Shown in pieces: positions 51,501-60,699 of a stretch of 64,000 nt of DNA. Origin of the DNA: Citrus sinensis (Eukaryota; Streptophyta; Magnoliopsida; Sapindales; Rutaceae); the NCBI RefSeq assembly GCF_022201045.2, contig NC_068557.1, positions 22,793,501-22,857,500 on the forward strand, in the 5' to 3' direction. A model generated the notes under the pieces. That model made no database searches and had not been told where the DNA came from. It worked only from the letters and a program-made list of their open reading frames with translations. How positions within the stretch are numbered: position 1 is the stretch's first letter; every line of letters starts with the position of its first letter. The translations under genes and the position numbers were made by a program.

Positions 51501-53914
51501 TACCATTTATTGATCAAATGCTTGATAGATTAGCAGGCCATGAATTTTATTGCTTTCTAGATGGTTACTCAGGATATAATCAGATTCCCATAGCACCAAA
51601 AGATCAAGAGAAAACTACTTTCACTTGCCCTTTTGGCACATTTGCATATAGGAGAATGCCATTTGGATTATGTAATGCACCTGCTACATTTCAACGATGC
51701 ATGTTGAGCATTTTTTCTGATATGGTGGAACGATTCCTTGAAGTCTTTATGGATGATTTTTCTGTCTTTGGTGACTCGTTTGATCAATGTTTACATCATC
51801 TAACACTAGTTCTGCAGAGATGTATCGAGAAGAACTTGGTCTTAAATTGGGAGAAATGTCATTTTATGGTAAAACAAGGTATTGTTCTCGGTCACATCAT
51901 TTCGAGCAAAGGTATTGAGGTTGACAAAGCCAAGGTGGATCTCATTTCTAATCTTCCTCCACCTAAAACAGTCAGAGAAGTAAGATCTTTCCTTGGGCAT
52001 GCTGGTTTCTATAGACGTTTCATTAAAGATTTTAGCAAAGTTTCTAGACCCTTATGCAATTTACTTGCTAAGGATGTACCTTTTATCTTTAATGATTCAT
52101 GTCTTATGGCTTTTGAAAAATTAAAGCAATTGTTGACATCATCACCCATCATTCAGGCCCCAAACTGGAACTTACCATTTGAGCTTATGTGTGATGCATC
52201 TGATTATGCAGTAGGAGCAGTATTAGGACAAAGAGTTGATCGAATTCCCCATGTTATTTACTATGCTAGTATGACATTAAATGATGCACAGTTGAACTAT
52301 TCAACTACTGAAAAAGAAATGCTAGCAGTAGTGTTTGCATTAGAAAAATTTCGATCTTATCTCATTGGTTGTAAAATAATTGTGTTCACAGATCATGCTG
52401 CTCTTAAATATCTTCTCACAAAGAAAGATGCAAAAGCTAGACTAATTCGTTGGGTGTTACTTTTGCAGGAATTTGACTTGGAATTCAAAGATAAGAAAGG
52501 GACAGAAAATGTTGTGGCGGACCACCTCTCTCGTCTCCATTTTGACACAATTACAGAATCATTACCATTGAATGAGTCATTTCCAGATGAACAATTAATG
52601 AATGTGGAAGTATTACCTTGGTATGCTGATATAGTTAATTATCTTGTTACAGGTAAACTTCCAGAGCATTGGACCAAGCAAGACAAGGCTAAATTCTTTG
52701 CAGAGATAAAAAATTTCTTTTGGGATGACCCGTATTTGTTCAAGTATTGTGCAGACCAAATTGTTAGACGATGTGTCCCAGAAAGTGAAATTCAGAATAT
52801 CCTTTCATTCTGCCATGAACAAGCTTGTGGAGGCCATTTCAGTGCTAAGAAAACAGCGACTAAAGTTTTACAATGTGGTTTCTATTGGCCATCTATATTT
52901 CGAGACGCTTACACTTTCTGTTCTTCATGTGATAGGTGTCAACGAATGGGAAGCATTACACGAAGGAACATGATGCCACTAAATCCAATTTTAGTGGTTG
53001 AGATTTTTGATGTATGGGGTATCGACTTCATGGGACCCTTTCCCCCGTCTTTTGGCCATCAATACATATTGGTTGCTGTTGACTACGTATCAAAATGGGT
53101 AGAAGCAATTCCATGTAGGACCAATGATCACAAGGTGGTGATAGCATTTTTGAAGAGCAACATTGTTTCACGCTTTGGATTCCCTCGAGCAATAATCAGT
53201 GATGGTGGTGCCCACTTTTGTAACAAAGCATTCAAAGCACTTTTGACAAAGTATTCAATCACACACAAAGTGGCGACCCCGTATCATCCGCAAACCAGTG
53301 GCCAAGTTGAGATCTCCAATCGAGAAATAAAGCACATATTAGAAAAGACGGTGAGGCCGGACAGAAAAGATTGGTCATTAAGACTTGATGATGCCTTATG
53401 GGCATATAGAACGGCTTTCAAGACCCCGATTAGGATGTCACCCTACAGGCTAGTGTATGGAAAAGCTTGCCACCTACCTGTGGAACTCGAGCATCGTGCG
53501 TATTGGGCCATCAAGAAATTCAATTTTGACATGCAGCAAGCCAACTCAGAAAGAAGATTACAACTGGCAGAACTTGAAGAAATTCGCAATGATGCATACG
53601 AAAATGCCAAGATTTACAAGCAACGAATGAAAGTCTTCCATGACAAGCACGTTATGAGAAAATCGTTCACTCCAGGTCAGAAAGTGCTTTTATTCAATTC
53701 TCGCTTGCACCTATTCCCAGGTAAGTTACGCTCTCGTTGGTCTGGCCCATTTATTGTTCATACTGTTTTTCCACATGGGGCAATTGAAATTAAAGACCCA
53801 AAGAATGGTGTCACGTTTAAAGTTAATGGTCAAAGATTAAAGCCATATCTAGAGTACCAACCACATGAAGAAGACACCGAAATAAATTTGAGTGACCCAC
53901 CAAATTTGAATTGA
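48518..53914 (+). CDS. Athila-like gag-pol polyprotein, intact
   Basis: This protein makes the capsid and copies and integrates the element. The frame opens upstream at 48458, but the hydrophobic run before [20 protein letters not shown] is probably leader; the ATG at 48518 is preferred (1798 residues). Rough positions: Gag (about 40-260, [20 protein letters not shown]); aspartic protease (~625, [13 protein letters not shown]); reverse transcriptase (~970-1150, [20 protein letters not shown] and catalytic FMDDFSVFG); RNase H (~1220, [16 protein letters not shown]); integrase with a His/Cys zinc region (~1430, CHEQACGGH and CSSCDRC); and its D-D-E core ([29 protein letters not shown]). A C-terminal GPF-type block ([18 protein letters not shown]) follows. 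There are no stops or frameshifts, so the element should be coding-competent for these functions. Confidence 0.96.
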   Translation: MHGRRSLLPNLEPIDLELEKTLRTHKHVKNKMDLQAPQERPFKDYFSPLANLSTSCIRYPNVAARSFELKPSVLNCLPTFYGLENEDPYNHLNDFHAICQTFKYENFSDDDVKLRLFPFSLKDRARSWLNTLPANSITSWEQMVTKFLNKYFPVHKTNAIRREISEFTQREDEQFFETWERFNGLLLKCPHHGYEKWHQCQYFLEGLLPNVQEWLMATSGGELMSKSASEIWEFFQRQADNSQQRSRSLRNTRRIKGVNEVQIGESTSGIKEVKEMVEGLARQIASLSTAKSTEPHDHDSYSDQANAIGVMRKPSNYNPYSNTYNPGWRDHPNFSWSQGLQQNGPAAPAPAPPMQPIPQISQASQPPFRPYNQNQNHSQPRPWEDAFQNFRNVTHSTIEQQNRTIDGLRNELRAGFNSQAQSVSSLEKMVGQLASSVQTLAMTVEKGKFPSQPVPNPKGVHEASTSSPQQHGEVKAVMTLRKGKEVDNKVEMPVTKENQIVPVNVEDSSPEEKEETNPREYVPKAPFPQRLAKGKKGKSTGEILEIFKQVSVNIPLLDAIKQVPSYAKFLKDLCTKKRNMHVQKKAFLTENVSSILQHKIPLKCKDPGSPTISCSIGNHTIENALLDLGASVNLLPYSVFVKLGLGELHPTPVVLQLADRSTKIPRGIVEDVLIQVDKFYFPVDFIVIDTQPIQDSRKHIPIILGRPFLATADAHIQCRTGNMQLSFGNMTMELNIFNIAKQPHSADDGIVDVDLIETIVDNTFLSNLSDDPLQTCLTHFGLDFDIDRSVDEVNALLDSAPSMDTNKWKSRVEQLAPSEKQLIPSSESPPKLELKPLPNTLEYAFLGEESTLPVIISSSLNDEQKGKLLDVLKEHKGALGWTIADIKGINPVDCMHYIHLDENAKSTREMQRRLNPNMKEVVRTEVLKLLDAGIIYPISDSSWVSPVQVVPKKSGVTVVTNADNELIPTRVTTGWRVCIDYRKLNSVTRKDHFPLPFIDQMLDRLAGHEFYCFLDGYSGYNQIPIAPKDQEKTTFTCPFGTFAYRRMPFGLCNAPATFQRCMLSIFSDMVERFLEVFMDDFSVFGDSFDQCLHHLTLVLQRCIEKNLVLNWEKCHFMVKQGIVLGHIISSKGIEVDKAKVDLISNLPPPKTVREVRSFLGHAGFYRRFIKDFSKVSRPLCNLLAKDVPFIFNDSCLMAFEKLKQLLTSSPIIQAPNWNLPFELMCDASDYAVGAVLGQRVDRIPHVIYYASMTLNDAQLNYSTTEKEMLAVVFALEKFRSYLIGCKIIVFTDHAALKYLLTKKDAKARLIRWVLLLQEFDLEFKDKKGTENVVADHLSRLHFDTITESLPLNESFPDEQLMNVEVLPWYADIVNYLVTGKLPEHWTKQDKAKFFAEIKNFFWDDPYLFKYCADQIVRRCVPESEIQNILSFCHEQACGGHFSAKKTATKVLQCGFYWPSIFRDAYTFCSSCDRCQRMGSITRRNMMPLNPILVVEIFDVWGIDFMGPFPPSFGHQYILVAVDYVSKWVEAIPCRTNDHKVVIAFLKSNIVSRFGFPRAIISDGGAHFCNKAFKALLTKYSITHKVATPYHPQTSGQVEISNREIKHILEKTVRPDRKDWSLRLDDALWAYRTAFKTPIRMSPYRLVYGKACHLPVELEHRAYWAIKKFNFDMQQANSERRLQLAELEEIRNDAYENAKIYKQRMKVFHDKHVMRKSFTPGQKVLLFNSRLHLFPGKLRSRWSGPFIVHTVFPHGAIEIKDPKNGVTFKVNGQRLKPYLEYQPHEEDTEINLSDPPNLN

Positions 53915-54000
53915 TTTTTTTTTTCTTCTCGTTGATTTGATTTTTCTTTCTTTCTTTTTATTATTATTCTTTTGCTAATTGAAATTGTTTTTGCATAAGT

Positions 54001-54276
54001 GTGTTTATTTTACCATTAAGTTTTCTCTTATCATTTTTAATCATGAGTCTCATACTTAGACCGTTCCTCCTGAACATTCTTAAACCACTTCAACGTGTCA
54101 AAACTCATCTCAAAAGACAGATTCAATTTTGTAAAACACATCGCATTTGGGCTCTACAACCACCAGAGTTAGTAGCCTATGTTGAGGGTTTAGAACACCA
54201 ACTCAGAGACATTGAGAGAAGTGTTTACGACATCCAGTTGGAGCTTGAGGTAAATTCAATAAGAGGACGATTTTAA
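54001..54276 (+). CDS. Small hydrophobic/basic protein of unknown function in the Athila-like element
   Basis: A 91-codon frame beginning 86 bp after gag-pol ends. I do not recognise the family. The first ~27 residues form a hydrophobic stretch (LSFLLSFLIMSLILRPFLL) that could be a membrane anchor or signal. The middle is strongly basic (RVKTHLKRQIQFCKTHRIW), and the end (ELVAYVEGLEHQLRDIERSV) could form a short coiled coil. An internal ATG at 54043 is an alternative start. It sits first in the cargo block, where Athila relatives often have an env-like frame, and may be a remnant of that. It could also be non-functional. Confidence 0.45.
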   Translation: MFILPLSFLLSFLIMSLILRPFLLNILKPLQRVKTHLKRQIQFCKTHRIWALQPPELVAYVEGLEHQLRDIERSVYDIQLELEVNSIRGRF

Positions 54277-54417
54277 TTTTCTTTGTGTGTTTTAATTTGT
54301 TTTTCTATTTGTGTGCTTTAGTTTGTTACCCCGGTGAAGTGGCGGATAACGGTACTCCGTGACAATCAAGTCGGTTACTTCAGTTTCCCATAATAACTGA
54401 TATTCTGAGGCGAAGGT

Positions 54418-54975
54418 ATGGACAGAAACGAGATTCTAGCGAAGCTTCACAAGCGATTCCCTTCACTTCCTCAGAATGCCCTCCTTACGATCTATAAAGC
54501 TCGGTCCGAACGCATGCGATTACTCATGAGGAATAACATACCTGCTGACATCCGTTGGTTAATCGAGGCTAAAGTACGATCGGCAGGTGAGTTACCTCTA
54601 AAATTTATTGCATACATGCCTGGTTGTGTTAAAGGAAATTATGCAAGAAAACGACGAGCTCGAAGAATTTCTGTTGCTTGTCATAAGTGTGCCAGAATGA
54701 GTTGCAATAAAAACCCATGTTCTTTAGGAATGGTGTCTGATAATAGGGAAGATAAGATTCAATTCATTAGGGATGGCTTGAATAAGGAGTCATTGGATGA
54801 TATCCTTTTGTCTCTTGAAACGCATCCCAGTGGATATGTGCAAGGAGCGATTCTCCAGTTATGGCCATTATTCCAGAAAGAGCATGCACGATATAGTCTC
54901 GGGAATCTGACTATAAACGACCCTGTTTGCCAGTTTATAAGAAAACTGGATAGGAAGCCTATCCTCGACCCATAG
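54418..54975 (+). CDS. Cysteine-rich basic protein resembling carlavirus-type nucleic-acid-binding proteins
   Basis: A 185-residue frame in the young Athila-like element. Residues 75-83 form a basic patch (YARKRRARR), followed directly by a cysteine cluster C88-x2-C91-x4-C96-x4-C101 (CHKCARMSCNKNPC). A block SLGMVSDNREDKIQFIRDG comes next. This order (helical N-terminal part, Arg-rich nuclear-localisation-like patch, zinc-binding cysteines, then a G-x-FI-x-x-G segment) matches, as I remember it, the small cysteine-rich nucleic-acid-binding proteins at the 3' end of carlavirus and related plant RNA virus genomes. Several of those suppress RNA silencing. I infer homology or capture from motif order only; chance resemblance of a basic zinc protein is the alternative. 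The ~85 residues after the cysteine region are not recognised. It has an ordinary ATG and no stops. Confidence 0.6.
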   Translation: MDRNEILAKLHKRFPSLPQNALLTIYKARSERMRLLMRNNIPADIRWLIEAKVRSAGELPLKFIAYMPGCVKGNYARKRRARRISVACHKCARMSCNKNPCSLGMVSDNREDKIQFIRDGLNKESLDDILLSLETHPSGYVQGAILQLWPLFQKEHARYSLGNLTINDPVCQFIRKLDRKPILDP

Positions 54976-55295
54976 AGGGCGTTCAAGCCGTTTCTGGACG
55001 TAAAACCAGAGGAAGATGTGAGCCACAGTCGCAACTACCTGTAAATATCCTTTTACTTTATTGTTATTTTATTTCACTATTGTCTTATTGTTTGCATTAT
55101 TGTCTTTAATAATTTTATTACTGTTTGCTTTTTCCTTTTTACTGTTTTCTTTTTGACTTGCGAGCCACGTGCTTTACGCGTTATTTGACACTGACATATT
55201 ACCTCATACACAACCATGACCCACTATCACCAAGACTCTTAAATGTGATTTCTTTTTTGTCAAGCACTCACAAATTGTTTTTGAGAAGTATCACA

Positions 55296-55964
55296 ATGTC
55301 AGCTACTCCCAATAGACAATTCAAGAACATTTGTGTGCTTTCTGGATTTACATATGGCAAACATAAAGAGTTCGTTGAGGCAGCCATAGATCTTGGTCGA
55401 AGCATAGCAGCGAGAAAATTACACTTGGTGTATGGAGGAGGTAACCGAGGGTTATCAAAAATGGTCTCAGAAGCAGCTTTTATCAGAGGAAGTCAAGTGT
55501 TAGGCATCATCCCAAGAGTCCTAAAACCATTGGGCAGTTCGTCTGACTCATCAACTGGAGAAGAGTTAGTCGTCTCAGGTATGCAAGAAAGAATAACTGA
55601 AATGCTTAATTATGCTGATGCTTTTATTTTCCTTCCAGGAGATCTTGCAACACTAGAGGCACTTATGACACTAGCATCTTGGGCCCATCTACACATTCAC
55701 CAGAAACCCATCGGTTTGTTAAATGTCAATAACTTTTATGATGGCTTTATCGCATTTCTTAACCATGCAATAAAAAACTATTTCATTCCCTCTAATGCGA
55801 AAAAACTCTTTATTTGTGCTCACACTGCTAATGAGCTACTTGATATGTTACAAGCTTATAAACCGGAGCCAGACCCCTGGACCTTTGTGTTGGAGCGACC
55901 AAATAATGATGGTAACAGTAGCCGCAGTAAGAAGTACAAATTAGATTTAACTCTCCGCCTGTAA
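55296..55964 (+). CDS. LOG-family (lysine decarboxylase-like) protein carried by the Athila-like element
   Basis: LOG proteins release active cytokinin bases from nucleotide precursors in the cytosol. The frame is open from 55125, but the ATG at 55296 (MSATPNRQFKNICVLSGF) gives 222 residues, the normal LOG size, and aligns with LOG starts. Visible landmarks: the Rossmann start ICVLSGFTYGKHKEF, the nucleotide loop LVYGGGNRGLSKMVSEA, VLGIIPRVLKP, MQERITEML (keeping the family Arg), and QKPIGLLNVNNFYDGFIAFL. The family's PGGxGTxxE catalytic motif reads PGDLATLEA, so two Gly and the last acidic residue are changed; activity may be lost or altered. Plant LOG genes have several introns and this copy has none, pointing to capture from a spliced RNA. 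The frame is intact while the motif has changed, so selection for another role is possible. Confidence 0.85.
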   Translation: MSATPNRQFKNICVLSGFTYGKHKEFVEAAIDLGRSIAARKLHLVYGGGNRGLSKMVSEAAFIRGSQVLGIIPRVLKPLGSSSDSSTGEELVVSGMQERITEMLNYADAFIFLPGDLATLEALMTLASWAHLHIHQKPIGLLNVNNFYDGFIAFLNHAIKNYFIPSNAKKLFICAHTANELLDMLQAYKPEPDPWTFVLERPNNDGNSSRSKKYKLDLTLRL

Positions 55965-57880
55965 ATATTTTCTTCTGTGTTGCACCACCCAGGTGATGTC
56001 TTCTAAACTCTACTTCTTTCATTTCAAACATTGAGGACAATGTTTCGTTCTGGTTGGGGGGAGGGAATAGTCGACAATTGTGGAATTTTGGTTAAGTTTT
56101 TACTAATTTTTTGTTGTAGAAGCTAACTGTTGCTAACTTTTTGTGTTGAAGATGGCTGAATATGGAGTGTAGTTACTCTAGAAACGCATCTTCATTGTTT
56201 GAAAAAAAAATTTAAAAAAAAAAAAAAACAATTCAGACATTTTCTTTTTCTTTATTATGTGTTTATGTTTATTTTTCTTCTTTAATTTCTCCTCTATAAA
56301 TATACATTTTCCAACTTTTGAGTCGAAGATGGCTGAATATGGAGTGTAGTTCCTCTAGAAACGCATCTTCTTTTAAAAAAAAAAAAATCATTTTCGTTTT
56401 CTATCATTTTACGTGTAACTTTTCTAATTAGTTTTTATACATCATTTTCACATTTCTGCATGCATATTTTCCTTTCATGTTTAGAATAGGTTGGGGGGTA
56501 GAATGATGTTTAAAAAAAAAAATGTGTGATTTGTTTTAACATTGGATGACATGATTAATTTCAAATTTTAGTATTTGTATTATCTTTGGTCTTAAGTGAT
56601 GTTACGCTATGTTTGCTACTTTACATGTTGATGTCGGAGACAAATGTGAGTTGCTTGAAGGAATGAACATGTCATAATAAGTACCAAGTGAGTTTTTTAG
56701 CCTATTATTTTTCTTGGAGAATAACCCTTTTGCCCACTCTTTATACAGCTTAGCAGTTTATTATTTTATACACGATCTCTAAATTACTTTTGAGTTAACC
56801 CTTAAAAAAAAAATTGTAAAATAAAAAAAAGAGAGAAAAAAGAAAAAGAAAAAAGAGTGTGTTGCTACATTTGGAGGCCCATCTAACTAGTAGATATGGA
56901 AGATTATTTAGAGCCCTAAAAGACGATGGAGAGGCCATCTTTGATCCGTTTGAGCCTTTCAAGCCATCCCTTTTATTTAATATCCATAGTTAACCCTTTT
57001 GAGCCTATAAAAAATAAAAAAAAATAAAAAAACCTTTTCTTTGTCAACTTATCATCTTGACCCACTCCGATTTGGAGTATTACCCGATATCTTATAAGTT
57101 CCATCACCTATTTATGTTTGAGAAAATGTAAATAATTATTTTGTTCAGTGAAGTTATGCCAAATAAAAAAAAACAAAACAAAAACAAAAGTTGTTGTTTC
57201 AAAAGAATAAAAATAGGTGAAATCCACCTTGCAACTTCCAAAAAAAAAAAAAAAAAAATTCTCTGCATTTTTCTCAAACATACACTTTGTTTTCCTTATT
57301 TTCCTTCTTTGTTAGCCATGTCCCTAGCCTACGTTTCGTCCTAATAAAAGTCCTTCTTGATTTTAGGGAACTATAGTTTGAAGTAGAAGCTAGTTATATG
57401 GGCTAAAAAGATGTAGTGATGCATAATTAAAAAAAAAAAAAGATAAATAAAGTGGGTTGACTAACATTTTATTTGACTTGAGATCGTATTATTTCTAAGC
57501 TGAGGGCATATTTATTTCATCTTGGTGAGAGCATGTGATATCACTTCTTTATTATTTTCTCTCTCAATTACCATTCATTGGAGTGACTATTTTTATTGGG
57601 ATTAATTTATTTGTGAGAGTGTCACTACTTCCAGTGAGATTTTGGGGTTTGACATGTCATTCTTGAGAGTAGCTATAACAAAGTCTACTGGGCTAATTCA
57701 TGTGGATGGTTGATGTGGGTGTGATGTTGCTTTAGACTGGAGATAATGCTTATACTTTTATTTGATTGCTATCATTAATCTGATGGAATAAATACGAGTG
57801 TTTCTATTAAAACAAAAAAAAAAATTATTTTGAATTTGAATTTTGTTTTCGCTTTATTTGCTAGGGACTAGCAATAAGCT
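55965..57880. other. Non-coding 3' region of the Athila-like element
   Basis: About 1.9 kb of A/T-rich sequence with many A runs and no coding frame of note. It contains the 46-bp direct repeats at 56148 and 56325, and two internal copies of the GGTTGGGGGG purine tract (56052 and 56489) besides the terminal polypurine tract. Long non-coding stretches before the 3' LTR are usual for Athila-type elements. Confidence 0.7.
56148..56370 (+). repeat. Pair of 46-bp direct repeats with complementary ends
   Basis: Copies at 56148-56193 and 56325-56370 differ at one base. Each starts GAAGATG and ends CATCTTC, so each can fold into a hairpin with a 7-bp stem. They sit in the non-coding tail between the LOG-like frame and the 3' LTR. 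Confidence 0.85.
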
Positions 57881-57892
57881 GGTTGGGGGGTG
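57881..57892 (+). other. Polypurine tract of the Athila-like element
   Basis: GGTTGGGGGGTG directly abuts the 3' LTR, the position where plus-strand DNA synthesis is primed. Very similar tracts at 56052-56065 and 56489-56499 may be extra plus-strand start sites. Confidence 0.8.
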
Positions 57893-59278
57893 TGTTGAGT
57901 GTTAGAAAATACATATTTATAAAGGAGAAAACCGTCATTTTACATTTTAAATCTTACTAACAACCCTTACTTTTATATATTTAACCTTCTTGTGATTTAA
58001 TTGCATGTGTTTTATTTTAATTAAGTATTTTATGTATTTTAGGGGCATTATAGTCATTTCACAATAAAGGAGAGATCAGACGGCAAAACGGACATCACTT
58101 TTGAACTCAGGACGGTCGAAAACCTTAGGAGGAGCATAAAAGGAAAAATGGCACTATTCACATGTACGGTACTATTCACGTATACGGTACTGTCTACGTT
58201 ACTGTTCACGACACTGTTCACATAGACGGATCGATGACGTGGCATTGACCGATGATGTGGCATTGACTGATGAGGTGTCACGATCCTGTTGGGCTAAAAT
58301 TCTTATGTACTGTTGATGGTGACGTGGCAGCATATCAGTGGACGAAAAATCTCGTGTACGGTGCATGCATCACACAGGATTATTTTCAACCAAACCGCGT
58401 TACTGTTCATCCGGGTCAAACCGCGTTACTGTTCAAAGTCGGGTCAAACCGTGTTACTGTTCATCCGCGTGGTCAAACCGTGGACTGTTGACTGATGACG
58501 TGGCGCAATCCTGAGCGTCCAAACTGTTTTTAATCCGATGGCCATGATTTACTCCATGTATCTATAAAAAGGGGGCCTCCCCCCCCTAATTTGATATCTC
58601 TGAATCCATTTTTGGGATCCATTTTCTGTAATTCTCTCTCCATCTTGTATTTTCTATGTATTTTAATAAATTCCCATTTTGCCCCTAGTTCAATTATGAG
58701 TGGCTAATTTTCTTTCAAGCTTGGGTTGAAGGTGAAGTCTCAACATGTGTCATGGGCTTAATTTGGTAAATTTACTTTCTCTTCCCCTCTAGTTTTTGTG
58801 GATGTTTTGACTTCTCGTCGACAAATAATACTAATCTTGTCTAGTACTGCCTTGGTTACACCGGCTCTCTAGTATAAGGTTATTATTATTTGGCACGATA
58901 AGCCCTTAGCACCATATTGATTAGAGCGTGGTTCATGAGGTGTGGATTCCCCCCTCATGATTTAATTGGCATTAATACGGATTATTTAGCCCATGATGCA
59001 TGTTGATACGGATCCGGATACCCAAGTGCGTCATTTCAATAGAATTCTCTTCAATTTCTTCTCGCCATTTCAATACCAATTTTAGAATTTATTCTCGCCA
59101 TTTTAATTTAAGTTGTAGCATATTTCAAATCATTTCCACCATAATTCCAACCACCCATTTACAAAATTAATTCTATATATAATTAAAATCCACCTCCTCG
59201 TGGGATCGACACCCGTCACCATTGATCTACACTACAATAGATTCGTGCGCTTGCGAGTACATTAAAATTTGCACAACA
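57893..59278 (+). repeat. 3' LTR of the Athila-like element
   Basis: A 1386-bp copy of 46722-48107 at an offset of exactly 11,171 bp, with about five single-base differences. It is followed by the TCTAC target duplication. Confidence 0.95.
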
Positions 59279-60044
59279 TCTACGAAGGGAATGTTGCACT
59301 CTCCCTGCTCTAGCAATTGCCCGTGTTCCTGGGACCCAAATCACCTTTTCTCTCATTTCCAAGTCTGCGCTCACAGAAACAAGTCAAAGATACCAATGGT
59401 TTTGCCGGCGTAAACCTTCTGATGCTTAAGTTAGAACAAGGTGTTTACGGGTAAACTGTATAATTTAAGCGAGTAAACTAAATACAGTATTCTCGGCACA
59501 ATCTGTATCGAAGATCTCTGTAAAATGAGTTATGATTTCAATCTTGCAGAGTTTTCACTTCTCTCTAAATTTTTTCATCCCCTTCTTCATCGGTCTCTTG
59601 GCTTCTTATAGCCATCATCCCACGTTTTCTGAGTATTTTTCATGCCCCCCATTTTCGGGTGATGGCAGACCCTCATGGGTCTCCAACCACCGAATCATGG
59701 GTAAACGTGGGATGTCATGTTCTCCCCAGCGGTTCAGGACATGGCGAAACTGTCGTGATTTCGTCAGATTGTGTGCACTTTCTTTGGGTGATGAGCATCT
59801 GGTCGGTGCTCGTTTCTAGTTGACACATGCCCGTACACGATGTTTTACTAAGACTCTGCTCGTGCCATTCAGCTGGGGAGATTCGCCTCAGGGTGAGAGA
59901 TGAGGACATAACTAAGCTAGTACTTTTCATTACTCAACACCAGTCCCCCAGTTTCTGGTCTTGCGAGTGAAGCGAATTGAGATTAGAAACTAAGAATTGG
60001 ATCTGGCAAACCTCGGGCAACATTCCTCTAGTCCTTGTTTTATT

Positions 60045-60278
60045 GTGATGGACCTGAGGTGATGTCTCTTGTTTAAAGAGTTTTCGGCCCAAGTATGGGC
60101 CTTCGTGAGCGTGTCCAATACGCAGCTGGGCTGACATCTCATCATGCCGTCTTGATTACCGTGACGGACCCGAGATAATTTCTTCTGTTTAGAGGGTTTC
60201 TGGCCTGAGTATGAGCTTTCGTGAGCATATCCAATGCGCAGCTGGGCTGACATCTCATCATGCCTTTTTAATGGCCAG
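60045..60278. repeat. 116-bp tandem duplication in the Tat-like LTR region
   Basis: Unit 60045-60160 (starting GTGATGGACCTGAG) is repeated, with changes, at 60161-60278 (GTGACGGACCCGAG). Both contain GCAGCTGGGCTGACATCTCA. Tandem units of this size are usual in U3 regions. Open frames across it on the minus strand are repeat artefacts. Confidence 0.8.
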
Positions 60279-60699
60279 TGACGTATGACTTTTTGCCCCT
60301 TTGTATTTGAAATTTGAAACTTGAAACGGCGGCTTATCTGTCCTCGATACGCGGTGATTGAGCTGACATCTGCGTAACTTAAACGCCTCTGTTCCCCCTT
60401 TCGTCTTAAATCCCTAAATTGGAATTGCCATTGCGTTTCGTTATCTATCGTTCTGCCGTAAGCCAACTCCTTCTTTGGTCCTTAGTCGTACTTTTCGCAC
60501 TGGAGACTTCCTTTTGCTGGGCTCTTTCTCTGTCACGGTAACGCCACCAGTGTCGATCTATTCCAGGTATCGCCTTTAACTTCTTCTCTGGTTGTTGTTG
60601 CTTGGGTTCTGTATTGTCCCTTTTGTACCAATATACTTGGATTTATTGTGCTTTTCCTTTTAAGATTTCACCATTTCAAACCGAAGAGGAAAATTAATT

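Larger units (their letters stand above)
46722..59278 (+). mobile_element. Complete, young Athila-like Ty3/gypsy element with extra cargo ORFs
   Basis: The element is 12,557 bp, bounded by two 1386-bp LTRs (TGTTGAGTG...CACAACA) and by TCTAC duplications at 46717-46721 and 59279-59283. A tRNA-Asp-type primer-binding site, an intact gag-pol frame, three extra frames and a polypurine tract lie in order. By eye the LTRs differ at only about five positions (near 46743, 46782, 47667, 47685 and 48044 in the left copy), below 0.5%, so insertion is very recent. At usual plant rates that is of order 0.1-0.2 million years. The pol sequence has the look of the Athila clade. The region after pol, env-like in related elements, instead codes for other proteins. 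Confidence 0.95.

Noticed and set aside
59990-60466. 158-codon minus-strand protein
   Set aside because: It reads through a tandem duplication in LTR-like DNA and resembles no family.
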